NCBI GenBank assembly: GCA_026225945.1 | Contig: JAMJFZ010002575.1 | Location: forward strand, 806,001 to 870,000 | DNA from: Cricetomys ansorgei | Taxonomy: Eukaryota; Chordata; Mammalia; Rodentia; Nesomyidae | Reading direction: 5' to 3' | DNA: 64,000 nt | In this document: piece by piece, positions 12,501 through 20,866 of the stretch | How the letters are laid out: the number at the start of each line of letters is the position of its first letter | Numbering within the stretch: the stretch's first letter is position 1 | Position numbers and translations under genes: made by a program | The notes under the pieces: generated by a model | What the model was told of the DNA's origin: nothing | Seen by the model: only the letters and a program-made list of their open reading frames with translations | Database searches by the model: none

Positions 12501-15500
12501 ATCAAGGAGAAAAGAGGAAGCCTAGAAAGCAGCTGCTGTAAGCTGCAATAATAAGGGAGTGGGGGATGGGCTTCAGGGTCACATGCTGTGAGCCAGGAAG
12601 AGGGGCCCAGTCTCCAAGCTCCCTGGGATCATTCCTTTCCAGGGCAACTGGCCTTCTCAGCTCTCCTTAAGCAGCTCTTTCTGCTGCTCTTATCAAGCAC
12701 ATCTTTGCAGGAACCAGGAAAATAACAAGAGACAGGATCCATCTGGGACTCAGATCTGATTCTGGCCTTCGGGCCACAGAATAGGGAAAAGACATCAGAC
12801 TTAAGCCAAAGGAATCTGAGTCTGCATTTCTGGTTCGCTAACTTACTGTGACTTTTGAATAACTTGTTTAACTTCTCAAGTCTCAGTTTTATTTTTAAAA
12901 TAAAAGAATAATCCAAGATTGTCACAAGGACTAACAAAAACAATTGGGTGCACAAATATCTGCCACGGGCAGCATCTCTGGGTGTTTGAGTATTTTTCTG
13001 CTCTCTCTTGCTCACCAACTGCACAGCACAAAACATGTCAGCCTTGTCCTTGTCCAACTTCCATGGGAAGATTAAGGTATGTGGAAAAGAGCGTGGGAGC
13101 ACTTAGCCTGCGAAAGCTCTCTCCCTCCACACCCATTCCTGCTCATCCAGCTGCTGTGTCACCACCCTGCTTCCTCCTCCAGGTCCTGAGTTGTTTCTCC
13201 TCACAAAGCCCCAGAAAAATCACACAGCCCTGTAAGCATCAGCCACATCCATCTCTCTGGAAAGATGCCCACACTGCCAGCTGCCCCCATGCATGCCCAT
13301 GCAGATAATGGCACAGGCAGGCCCAGGGCTAGGTACCCCCTGGGTGTTAGGTGCCTCAGAAATACCATGAACCAGCTGCCTACTCAGTCCTGATGGGTGG
13401 AGTAACGCCTACTTGTCGGAAACTCCACAGACTCTGGACAGTCTCCTGCTCACAGCCCGACTCCTGGGACTGCTTTCTCGCATGCTATGCTCCTGCTGGC
13501 TGGGGACCAGACAAAGACTGCCAAATTCAGAGTCAAAGGTGACCTCCTCCCAATGAATGAAGAATCCCTTCCACAACAGAAATGTCAACTGCCTAGCAAA
13601 TCTCGACTACATTGACTTTAAAAGCCTTCTCATTTACATGCATATTGTAAAGATAAAGAAAAAGAGGCTGTCAACTTGAGGGTGAGGGGCATGGGGGGTG
13701 GTGGTTTCGAGGGTAGTTGGGATGAGCTGGAGAGAGGAAAGTGAGTAGAGAATGTGATACAATTCTATTTCAAATGGAAATATACTTAAAAAAGAATGAA
13801 CCGAGATAAATATAAAAGACAAACTTCTCACCTAATCTCACCGATACCCTGAGACATAAGTATTGCCATTTTCCTTTTATAATTAAGGAAATGTACTTTT
13901 TATTTTCCACCCACATCAGGAGTACAGTGGGAAGGCCAAAGGCTTGGGAGTCAGATTATCCTGGCTCCAACCAACTCCAGTTCAGTCATTTGCCGAGGAC
14001 ACAACGCTGAACAAGCTACCTGCTTTTCTGTGCCTCATTTTACTACTATGTTCCGAGGGGGAACCAACCTTTCATCAAAAAAAAAAAAAAAAAAAAAAAG
14101 ACATGTTAATAATACCTGGTACAAGGTAGTATGAAAAGCTTGTAGAATGACAGTCAAGAGTAAAGCTGCTTCTGTGCTTAACGCATGCCTGGAAGCCATC
14201 CAAACTTCCATTCAAAGCTCACAGCAATCTTATGAGTAGGTATTGCTGTTATCCTCATCTCACAGGTGAGGAGTCCAAGACTATCTGTTGTCTTCACCTC
14301 TATTTCGATGCTCTCCTTAGGGGCGTGTGAAAGTAGCGTGTGACAGAGTTCATTTCTGATTTTATTTTACTCTGTAAGTCCTTGTCCCGTTGTCTGCACC
14401 TCAGCCTGTACTTTGTTTAGCACAGGAAATGTGCACTGGATTAACATCCAACAGTAAGGATTATCAGTAACAACAAAAGAGAGCCACCATTGTTGCACGC
14501 CAAGCAATTTCTACCTCTAATCTCTAATACTTTGCCTATCAGACATGCTCACAGGAGGCCGTTGTCTTCTAAATCAATTCAACTGGCCTCTTAAAGACAC
14601 AGTACATATGAATCATCACCCTTTGACACTCAGTGCATGATGCATGCAGTAATATTTCTAAAATTGCTAACTTGGGGGTGAGGATGTAGCTCAGTAGCAG
14701 ACCACTTGCCTGGCATGCAAAGGCCCTGGGTTCCATCCATAGGGTGATAAAAAACAAACAAATAAATAAATAAAACAAAAATAGGATTGAGGACTGCTCT
14801 GTACACAGCACCTCTCCAGCTCTATCACTAACTCCAGGAAGGTAGGATGATATCTTCATTTTCTCTATGATCCCCAGAGTTCAGTATAACATCTTTCAGC
14901 AGAACTACACTTTGGTTCTTAGGAGGCATCTAAATTCAAACTCTTTAGGGAGGATGAATGGGAACACCTATTGAGGATCCTCCATTAGCCACAGAAGCCA
15001 AGTGTATTTACACAAGCTATCAGACCTATCCTCTAGAACCACCTAGCTTCTACCGATGAGAAAACAGAGGCTCTAAATAGTCAAATCACAGCATGGTGAA
15101 AGGATTCCAACCTCTGTATGTCTTGAACTTTGGCGATGTTAGGATTTTGGAGAACATAGCAGTTAGAATCCCACTCTAAGGAGCGTGCAAGTGGGGCTGG
15201 GGATGAGAGTGGCTTGTCTGGCATACACGAGGCCTGGGCTTCCATCCCTAGTACCTTGTAAACCAAAAGCGGTGGCAGGCATGTAATCCAGGCAGGCACT
15301 AAGTAGAAGGCAGGAGGATTAGAAATTCAAGGTCACCTTGGCTACAGAGGCACTTCAAGGCCCGTGCCTGCTAGAGACCTTGTTTTTAAAAGATAGTGCA
15401 CAGTCATGTGTGTGTGGCAGGCTGTGTTGCGTGCATTCTTGCGCTGAGAGGCTGGTGTCCGACAGGCTCTTTACCGAGATCCACCCTCTTCACCCCTCAC

Positions 15501-18500
15501 CTTCCCTGATATGAGCTACCTCAATTAAAATGTAAAACTAGGGCTGATGTAGCTCGGCTGCAGGCCACTTGCACACATGGTTATGAGGTGAGTTTTTGTG
15601 GATGTGAGTGTGGTTTGCCCTGGACTGTAGTGAGTGCGAGTGATAAATCTGAAAAGGAGCAACTGAGTGTGGTACGATTTTGCCAAAGAGGGCTCAGGCT
15701 TGGTGACATGCCTCGTGTAATTTTGAAAGTTAAGGTTCTTGGAAAAGCACCTGGATTTGGTCTTTTACCTTTTAAAAAGAGAAATGCTGAAACTGGTAAG
15801 GATTGGCATGCCATGTGGGTCAGTTAGCATCAGAGCCATGGGGAAATCAGAAGATAGACTCAGCTTTCTCTACATTAAACTCATAGAGAAAAAAAGGCTG
15901 TTATTTTTAGAAATAGTTCAGAAGTTTCTATATGAGAAGTTACAGAGATTTCTGGATTCTCTGTCCTTTTTTTTTTTTTTTTAGTATTTGAGAATTGAGC
16001 CTTGAACATACTAGGCAAGTGCTCAACCACTAAGCTATATGTTCAGCCTTTTTCTATTTTTTATTTTGAGATAGGGTTCCCCTACTTGCCCCGGTTGGGC
16101 TTGAACTCCCAATCTTCCTGCCTCAGCTTCCTGAGTAGTGAAGAATTTCAGGTCCAGCCATATGTTTCCACTGATCCTGATGGTGCTTTGTTTGATGGTG
16201 GCATGCAGAGTTGCCTGCCATGATTTCAGCTACCAGCTAAAATGTCACATAGGCTACAACTCTGTTTCTTTAATTTGAAATACAGTATCTTCTAGGCCAT
16301 TGGTTTTCACCTACAAATGCTTAGGGACCTACTCGAAACTTTTTTGTTGTTGTTTATAGTCTTGGTATATTATGTAAGTGATTCTTAAATTTCTTTAAAA
16401 GTGTATTTATTTTTATTTTATGTGTATGAATGTTTACCTGCACATATATTTATGTATCACTTGCATGCATGCCCAGTGCCCCTGGAGGTCAGAGGGTCTC
16501 AGATTCCCTGGAACTGGAGTGACAGATGGTTGTGAACCACCGTGTGGGTGCTGGGAATGATCTGGGTCCTCTGGAAGAGCAACCAGTGCTCCTGACGGAT
16601 GAGCCATTTCTCCAGTCCATCTCAGAATTTTTGTACGTTACATCTATCTTAAGGTTTTTCCTTTCTAAATACTGTGTGTGTTCATTTTTATATGTTGAGC
16701 ACTTACTCTTCTGACAGTCTCACTTGGACAACTTTAACCGTCCACAGTAATGGATGCTTAGGAGAACTTTTCTGTCCGAAGAAGCTGAATTCCAGAAATT
16801 GATAAGCTAAGATGTGGGAGACCAGCACTAATCATACGGAGTTAAGTGAACTGCTAATGACTGTTACTTGTGCTTGAAATTTTATTATAGCGCTCCATTT
16901 TCAGGATGCCATATAAGAAAGGTCTTTTTCTTTACTCTTAGGTGATCCATAACCCATAACAATTTAATTGGCATTGTACTTTTTGTAAACTGAAATGCAG
17001 CCTCCTTTCTAACTCCTCAGAATACAAAAGCTTTGATTCTTCTTGTTTTACAGGGTGATATGACTATTTGTAAAGCTTTAATAAGAATCTCCTCTTTCTT
17101 TTTAACAAGGGCATATTTAGAAGAACTGCTTATGTAACCAATGCCTTGCCTGAATATTGCATTTGACAAGGATGCCTATTTAATATCAACTACATCAGCC
17201 CCTTTGAAGGAGCTGAGGCTCACTGTATGGAGTCAATACTGATAGAGTACTTCCAAGCAAAGTGGTTTTCTGAGCTCCTGGTCTTACAGGTAGAAGGTAG
17301 TCTCTCAGTTTTTTAGGTCTAAAAGTCTTAGGATATTTGGGAAACCCAAAGAAAGAGGCATTTGCCCAAACAGGTAAACAGGTAAAATCTGGTAAAGACA
17401 GTTTCTCAGTATGTTATCTCAAGACACATAGTAAAATGACATTTAAAACCTAATGAAAGACTACTTATGGAAGCCTGGGGCAGCGGCTCAGTCAGCAAAA
17501 CGTATGCTGCACAAGCTGAGCTTTATCCTCAGCACCCACATTAAAATCCTGGTGTGGTGGTGGCTGCATCTGTGCTCCCTCCCAGGGCTGGGGGGGTGGA
17601 CAGAGACAGGCTAGAGCTACCTAAAGCTCGGTGGAGCTGACTGGTAAGTTCTGGGGCCCGGTGAGAAACCCTGTCTCAAAAAAATAAGGTGGGATGGTCC
17701 TCGAGAAGGGCACCTGCGGTTGAGGGAAAAAAGCTAGACACACACACCTTATTTTTTAAGGATTCCTTATGAAAACTTCCAGCAACACAAATTTAACATA
17801 ACCTACCTGGTTAATTAATGCTTTTGCTGTACACAGGTAAACAATGAGATTAAATCTAAGGAGACCTTTATTGTTGTGATAAAAAAAAATCTTCCGTAGA
17901 GATCTAAAAAATTGAAATGGAATCTATAAAGAAAACCACAATGTATTGAAGAGAGGATACTGCAGGTTATCTGGATCTAGTCTGTCATTTATCCTGATTT
18001 TAGTTTTTCTTGGCTTTGAGCTGTTTTATTCTCAGAAGTGGAAGGAAACAAATGTATACGATATACGTCTACTAGTGAGATAGCTTCAAGCGTCTCAATG
18101 TATAAATGGGCTTATTTGTATGTGGTAAAAGATACACAGCATAGAGATTTATCATTTCAATCACCTTTGAATTTAAAGTCAGGGGCAGTATATATATTCA
18201 CATTGTGCAACCACCACCACTATCCATGTCCACTAAACAGTAACTCTCCACTCCCTCCCTGAATTCTCTTTCCACCTAATTGTGACATCTTCTAGCTCCA
18301 TCATTATGAGGAAGATTCACTCGTTAACACATGCTTATGCTCATATCCTTATGAGAGTCATTTTATATCTTTCTGAAACACTGTTTAACTGTTTAACAGT
18401 TCCAAATCTTAAAAGGACCATCTAAAGATATTGTGTGTGAAGATTAGCCTGATTGACAGAGCTGGAAACAAAAGACACTTTAAAAACCAGGCCAAATTGA

Positions 18501-19279
18501 TCCCCCTATAAGTATCTGTCCAATCAAATTAAACTCTTAGTTTAATGGCAACTAAAAAATATTTTTGAAACCCCCATGCAGATCAGGCACTACTCTAAAT
18601 GCTCTGAGGGAGAGCGGCTGAAACCTTTCCTCTCAACATATGGGTGCCTTGCAGCCCTGAGGACAGCTGCTGTGAAAGCAGCTCACGTTTTAAAGGGTGA
18701 TCATCACCCAGTGTTGGAGCAGCTGCAGCTCTGCTCCTAGAGACCTGCCCTAGCTATTTATCTCTGATACTGGAATGGTGCCCCCAAGCAGGCTCCCAGA
18801 ACCAGTGATTTCTGGCTTCTGTTACCTAATCCAATCAATAAAATAAACTAAAAGGGGACCTAAGTTCCCTGGTCACCTTTATACTCTACCACTCCCTGAC
18901 CTCGGTTTCCCACGGTCAAGTCCGGATCCCCTAAGTTCTCAGATAAGACTTTTGAGGCACTCTACAGGTACCCGTCTGTGAGCCTGTGCGCCTGTGTTTG
19001 CAGATGCGCCTGGCAAACCGGAAAAGGATGAAGACTCCTTAGCAGCCTGTTTATCAGGGTCCTACAGGGTTAATGTGGAATTTTAATAGATCTGCTACTA
19101 ATCTTCCACGCCTGCGCCACTGAAGACAGACAGAGCTAGGACCCCCTCCCCCACCCCGGAGACTAGCAGAGACATCATCCCCGAGAGCGTCCCGCAGCCT
19201 CCCTGCCCAACCCTGCTCACCAGCTGTCCCTAGAAAAGGCACGGAGGAACCAGACTCCTGGAGCCAGGGACGACCGCAT
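426..19279 (-). CDS. Slc37a2: Slc37a2, exons 1-12 of a split gene (5' part; 3' end outside window)
   Basis: Family knowledge: SLC37A2 is a multi-pass major-facilitator protein of the endoplasmic reticulum that exchanges glucose-6-phosphate for phosphate; it is strongly expressed in macrophages. Seen: twelve coding exons of 59, 82, 94, 79, 136, 77, 167, 38, 150, 91, 63 and 86 bases, all with GT/AG borders. They join to 1122 bases, exactly 374 codons, with no stop. The chain reads from MRSSLAPGVW through CYHMSRKPISIVK, the NDTHDLNDTTWCSW loop, WNSHTSVGNILGSLIAG and LVSYTFLYWLPLY to CCIMLILAAPM. This covers membrane segments 1 to about 9 and the central hydrophilic loop. The full human protein is about 500 residues, so roughly 130 residues lie beyond base 1. 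The start is the first ATG after the CpG promoter, with A at -3. Nothing looks broken, so I take it as functional. Ccdc15 lies about 22 kb upstream on the same strand. Confidence 0.96.
833..895 (-). CDS. Slc37a2: Slc37a2 exon 11
   Basis: This exon completes an alanine codon, then encodes HFSAKEAGDLSTLFDVGGII plus G. It is the loop before membrane segment 8 and the start of that segment. The DVGG stretch is conserved in the family. The acceptor TTTATAG is AT-rich but valid and the donor is GTGAGC. Confidence 0.95.
   Translation of the reverse strand, partial: LTLVPRRLGTYPHSSMLVAS
896..2249 (-). other. Slc37a2 intron 10, no recognised element
   Basis: This 1354-base GC-rich intron contains no repeat, RNA or conserved coding piece that I can name. 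A 16-base direct duplication, CCTAGCCATGCCACCT and its near copy, is at 1243-1276. Confidence 0.7.
2250..2340 (-). CDS. Slc37a2: Slc37a2 exon 10 (membrane segment 7)
   Basis: This exon encodes GVIEFSLCLLFAKLVSYTF and LYWLPLYIFNV plus the first base of an alanine codon. It is membrane segment 7, with the SYTFLYWLP motif conserved in SLC37A1 and SLC37A2. The acceptor is TTCCCAG and the donor GTAAGT. Confidence 0.96.
2662..2811 (-). CDS. Slc37a2: Slc37a2 exon 9 (central hydrophilic loop)
   Basis: Fifty codons in phase 0 encode the acidic, charged loop DDPEKERDPEDPVNGPY, TNRESNVDIAASSSKEH and SPEPEAISFLGALKIP. It joins the two halves of the carrier and is the fastest-changing part of the family. 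The frame stays open through intron 8 upstream of the chosen acceptor TTGCTCAG. I place the start at GATGACCC because exon 8 ends in phase 0 after HH and the family has DDPE or similar next. Confidence 0.93.
3103..3140 (-). CDS. Slc37a2: Slc37a2 exon 8 (38-base mini-exon)
   Basis: This 38-base exon encodes PEDVDCTPPQHH after completing a tyrosine codon. It opens the central cytosolic loop between membrane segments 6 and 7. The acceptor CCCCCAG is strong and the donor is GTGAGT. It is too short to show as an open reading frame, but the phase chain requires it. Confidence 0.95.
3141..4606 (-). other. Slc37a2 introns 7 and 6
   Basis: Apart from exon 7 (3635-3801), these introns hold only unique GC-rich sequence, a short A run near 3832-3844 and a short TG run near 4107-4119. 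No SINE is evident. Confidence 0.7.
3635..3801 (-). CDS. Slc37a2: Slc37a2 exon 7 (membrane segments 5-6)
   Basis: This is the longest exon in the window. It encodes RGFIMGIWNSHTSVGN, ILGSLIAGVWVNQQ and WGLSFIVPGIITAVMGIV, ending TFLFLIE plus T. It spans membrane segments 5 and 6. The phase proves the donor: the exon must end GAGT with donor GTGAGT, because exon 8 supplies AT to complete a tyrosine codon. Confidence 0.96.
4607..4683 (-). CDS. Slc37a2: Slc37a2 exon 6 (membrane segment 4)
   Basis: This exon encodes ICNGLVQTTGWPSVVTCVGN and WFGKG plus AA of a split lysine codon. The QTTGWP stretch in segment 4 is highly typical of SLC37 proteins. The acceptor is CTCCAG and the donor GTGAGTG. Confidence 0.96.
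5042..5177 (-). CDS. Slc37a2: Slc37a2 exon 5 (membrane segments 3-4)
   Basis: This exon encodes GIFGERLPLRYYLSAGMVLS, then GLFTSLFGLGYFWNIHMLWY and FVLIQ. GERLPLRYYL matches the basic loop between segments 2 and 3 seen across MFS carriers. A membrane segment follows and the next one begins at LWYFVLIQ. The acceptor is TCTGCAG, the donor is GTATGA and the end is in phase 0. Confidence 0.96.
5178..6538 (-). other. Slc37a2 intron 4, no recognised element
   Basis: This 1361-base intron has unique sequence and a pyrimidine-rich middle part (about 5330-5960). I see no SINE, exon or RNA in it. Confidence 0.65.
6539..6617 (-). CDS. Slc37a2: Slc37a2 exon 4 (membrane segment 2)
   Basis: This exon completes an aspartate codon, then encodes KDDYKELLGAVDNAF and LVAYAIGMFI, the membrane segment 2 region. 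It ends with AG of the next serine codon. The acceptor is TTCCAG and the donor GTAAGA. Confidence 0.96.
6736..6829 (-). CDS. Slc37a2: Slc37a2 exon 3 (first lumenal loop)
   Basis: This exon encodes SRLHQNCSELIRP followed by DNDTHDLNDTTWCSWSPF and the first base of the next codon. It is the large loop between membrane segments 1 and 2. Three N-glycosylation sequons are visible: NCS, NDT and NDT. Acceptor TTCCAG and donor GTAAGA are both good. Confidence 0.96.
7285..7366 (-). CDS. Slc37a2: Slc37a2 exon 2 (membrane segment 1)
   Basis: The acceptor is CTCCAG and the exon completes the tryptophan codon split in exon 1. It encodes FRGFILLLTFLIYACYHM, which is membrane segment 1, then SRKPISIVK. The basic RKP stretch after segment 1 is typical of the SLC37 family. 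The donor is GTGAGG and the exon ends in phase 0. Confidence 0.96.
8114..8196 (+). repeat. ID-type SINE (degenerate)
   Basis: GGGCTGAAGGTATAGCTCAG is a decayed tRNA-derived A box of the ID/B4 type. It is followed by a CCCTGAGTTTCAA B-box region and an A/C-rich tail. Confidence 0.65.
8551..8655 (+). repeat. B1 SINE
   Basis: The 7SL-derived core is clear: TCCCAGCACTCAGGAGGCTG, then GAGGCCAGCCTGGGCTACAC and a CAA-rich tail. Confidence 0.9.
12820..14290 (+). repeat. Scattered MIR fragments
   Basis: Three pieces resemble ancient MIR cores: 12830-12905 (CTTACTGTGACTTTTGAATA), 13930-14070 (GGCTTGGGAGTCAGATTATC) and 14200-14290 (CTCACAGCAATCTTATGAGT). They are old and incomplete. The A run at 14077-14099 lies directly after the second. 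Confidence 0.55.
14674..14780 (+). repeat. ID SINE
   Basis: GAGGATGTAGCTCAGTAGCA is followed by CCTGGCATGCAAAGGCCCTG, GGTTCCATCC and an AATAAATAAA tail. This is a well-preserved tRNA-Ala-derived ID element. Confidence 0.9.
15192..15396 (+). repeat. B4 SINE (ID head fused to B1)
   Basis: The ID-like head GGGGCTGGGGATGAGAGTGG runs into a B1-like body (GCAGGCATGTAATCCAGGCA, then AAGGTCACCTTGGCTACAGA). Confidence 0.85.
15541..15585 (+). repeat. ID head fragment
   Basis: AGGGCTGATGTAGCTCGGCT is an isolated A-box portion of an ID/B4 element, truncated after about 45 bases. Confidence 0.55.
15967..16160 (-). repeat. B4 SINE, inverted
   Basis: A T run opens the element. Inverted ID (GGCAAGTGCTCAACCACTAA) and inverted B1 (TGAGATAGGGTTCCCCTACT, CCTGCCTCAGCTTCCTGAGT) halves follow. 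Confidence 0.8.
16395..16620 (-). repeat. B2/B3 SINE, inverted
   Basis: The reverse complement gives GGACTGGAGAAATGGCTCAT and GGTTGCTCTTCCAGAGGACC. These are the tRNA-derived head and B box of a B2/B3 element. Confidence 0.9.
17476..17757 (+). repeat. B4-class SINE, long copy
   Basis: The head GGGGCAGCGGCTCAGTCAGC is followed by a 7SL-like middle and ends GAAACCCTGTCTCAAAAAAA. A CA-rich tail follows. Confidence 0.75.
18030..18400 (-). repeat. Old L1M-type 3' end, antisense
   Basis: GTGCAACCACCACCACTATC and the run of CCACTCCCTCC-type text match the antisense 3' end of old mammalian L1 elements. A related copy is at 39130-39640. The sequence is heavily diverged. Confidence 0.5.
19221..19279 (-). 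CDS. Slc37a2: Slc37a2 coding exon 1
   Basis: This exon starts with ATG at 19279-19277 in the context GCAAGATGC and encodes MRSSLAPGVWFLRAFSRDS plus TG of a split tryptophan codon. The donor GTGAGC begins at 19220. It forms the short cytosolic N-terminus before membrane segment 1. There is no ATG between the likely promoter and this start. It overlaps the right edge of the CpG-rich promoter. Confidence 0.96.
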
Positions 19280-19280
19280 C

Positions 19281-19480
19281 TTGCGGAGCCGGTACCCGAA
19301 GTTAGAACAATGGAGGGTGCCGAGCCAGTGAGCGTCCCGGCCAGCCGCGGTTTAAATGCCCCGCCGGCTGGCCCGCCCCAGCCGGGCCCACGGCCAGAGC
19401 CCCCGCCCCGTGCACCTGACCTCCCTGCCCTCTAGGTCGCGCCGCCCGACTAGCCAGCCCTCTGTGCTCACTAGCAACAA
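19281..19480 (-). promoter_or_regulatory. Slc37a2: Slc37a2 core promoter and 5' UTR, CpG-rich
   Basis: Seen: a short GC-rich, CpG-dense stretch immediately upstream of the start codon. GC-box sequences are at 19401-19410 (CCCCGCCCCG) and 19372-19380. A TATA-like ATTTAAA, read on the minus strand, is at 19351-19357. Inference: transcription starts about 25-30 bases downstream, near 19325, leaving a 5' UTR of about 45 bases with no upstream ATG. I see no exon or second start on the plus strand that would make the promoter bidirectional. Confidence 0.7.
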
Positions 19481-20515
19481 TGTTTCTGCGCGCTACCTTC
19501 TGTTTTCTCGAACTTTGTCTATGTGTCTGAGACCGACAGTCTGAGTTTCCTGGGACTCCTCTTTCTGTTCTGTGCTTTTCCGTTTCACTACCCACGGGGG
19601 ATGGGGAACTGAAAACAGCAATCTTACAAGTCATCAACTGTGTGATGTCCTGTCTCCGCAGTGCTACTTGTCCTGAGTCTGGTAGTGTGCCTTGACAAAT
19701 AGCAAATCAGGTGCTCTGTGCTAGTGAGCACAGTGGAGCCGCCACATTGACACCAGTGATCTGAGTGCAGGCGCTCACAGGGAGTCATGGAAGTCTCAAG
19801 GAAGAAAAGCATCTGGCCTCAAACCCACCTCTCAGGTTCTGGTTCTGCCTGCTCAGATTCCAAACTGCTTACCCAATTAGCAGGAAGCCTTCGGAACCTC
19901 CACTAGCTACCCAGTTCTGCCTGCAGTAACAATGTTGCCAGCACTCCAATCTCCCCTTCAGAGGCAAGCAGCCAGGCGGCAGTGAAGAGCTATAAGGAAG
20001 GGTCTTCAGTGCTCATAAAAAATGACTGCCTCTAGCTTGGAGATTTCTGAGTATATTTCCACCTATAAAACGAAGCTATGATGAGATTCTTGTATAGGAA
20101 ACCAAGGGAGATTGAGGGTGGAAAGGAAAGTGTTCGCCTGAAAAGTAAACTTGTTAATATAACATAAAATAGGAATGTGTCTGTGCAAATGGGTTTCAGA
20201 CCTAACCCCACCCACCCCTAACTCCTAGGAGTGCCCAGTTCTCGAGTGAGGTCAGGGAGGTGCAGCAAGAGCTCCACCAAACAGGGGAAGACTGGGGATC
20301 ATGGGCTTGGTTAGTCAGCCCTGGTATCGAGCAGAAAGAGGGTAAGCAGAGTTGTAAAACCGGCGGATAATACCAGCAGTGGGGAGTATGGGTCTAGTGC
20401 CAGAAATGAAGGCAACATGTCAAGGCCAGGGGTAAATACCAGCTCCTGTAAAATGCTGGAACACAAAGAATATCACATAAAGCGACTGGGTCAAATCCTT
20501 AAGTGCACCACCCAG
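19481..20515. other. Upstream flank of Slc37a2, no recognised element
   Basis: This is unique sequence upstream of the promoter. I see no open frame with splice signals and no SINE. It may include proximal regulatory DNA. Confidence 0.6.
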
Positions 20516-20516
20516 G

Positions 20517-20682
20517 GTCTGGACAGATGGCCCAGTAAGATCATATGATCTGCAAGCACAAGGACCTGAGCTTGAATCTCCAGCACCCACATAAAAAGCC
20601 AGGCAATGGCTTCTTGTGCCGTCAGCACTAGGGGATAGGCAGATCCTGATAGACTTACTGGCCACCCAGCCATGGAAGACCT
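20517..20682 (+). repeat. B4-class SINE, truncated
   Basis: TCTGGACAGATGGCCCAGTA and CAAGGACCTGAGCTTGAATC are its head. It stops where the next B2 begins. Confidence 0.7.
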
Positions 20683-20866
20683 GGTTGGGAGATGACTCAG
20701 AGGTTAAGAGCACTGATTGATTGCTCTTCCAGAAGTCCTGAGTTCAATTCCCAGCAACCACACGGTGGCTCACAGCCATCTATAATAAGGTCTGATGCCC
20801 TCTTCTGGTATACAGGTGTATATAGAGATAGGGCACTCGTTTAAATAAACAAACAAACAAACAAAA
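20683..20866 (+). repeat. B2 SINE
   Basis: This is a clear B2: GACTCAGAGGTTAAGAGCAC, GAGTTCAATTCCCAGCAACC, TCTGATGCCCTCTTCTGGTA, and an AAACAAACAAAC tail. It abuts the preceding SINE. Confidence 0.93.

Larger units (their letters stand above)
7367..19220 (-). other. Slc37a2 intron 1 (11.9 kb)
   Basis: This large first intron changes in character from left to right. Bases 8.7-13.5 kb are GC-rich and nearly free of SINEs. From about 14 kb it becomes AT-rich with ID, B4 and B3 elements and a 23-base A run at 14077-14099. Bases 15.6-17.45 kb, outside the SINEs, look like unique transcript-like AT-rich sequence that I cannot assign. Bases 18030-18400 resemble the 3' end of an old L1M element in antisense. 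First introns of this kind commonly carry enhancers, but that is an inference. Confidence 0.85.

Noticed and set aside
19281..19480. A bidirectional promoter driving a plus-strand gene to the right
   Set aside because: No plus-strand exon, open frame or splice donor follows within the next kilobase.
20683..20770. tRNA-like A and B boxes as a tRNA gene
   Set aside because: They belong to a B2 element. The same holds for the other B2, B3, B4 and ID heads in the window.
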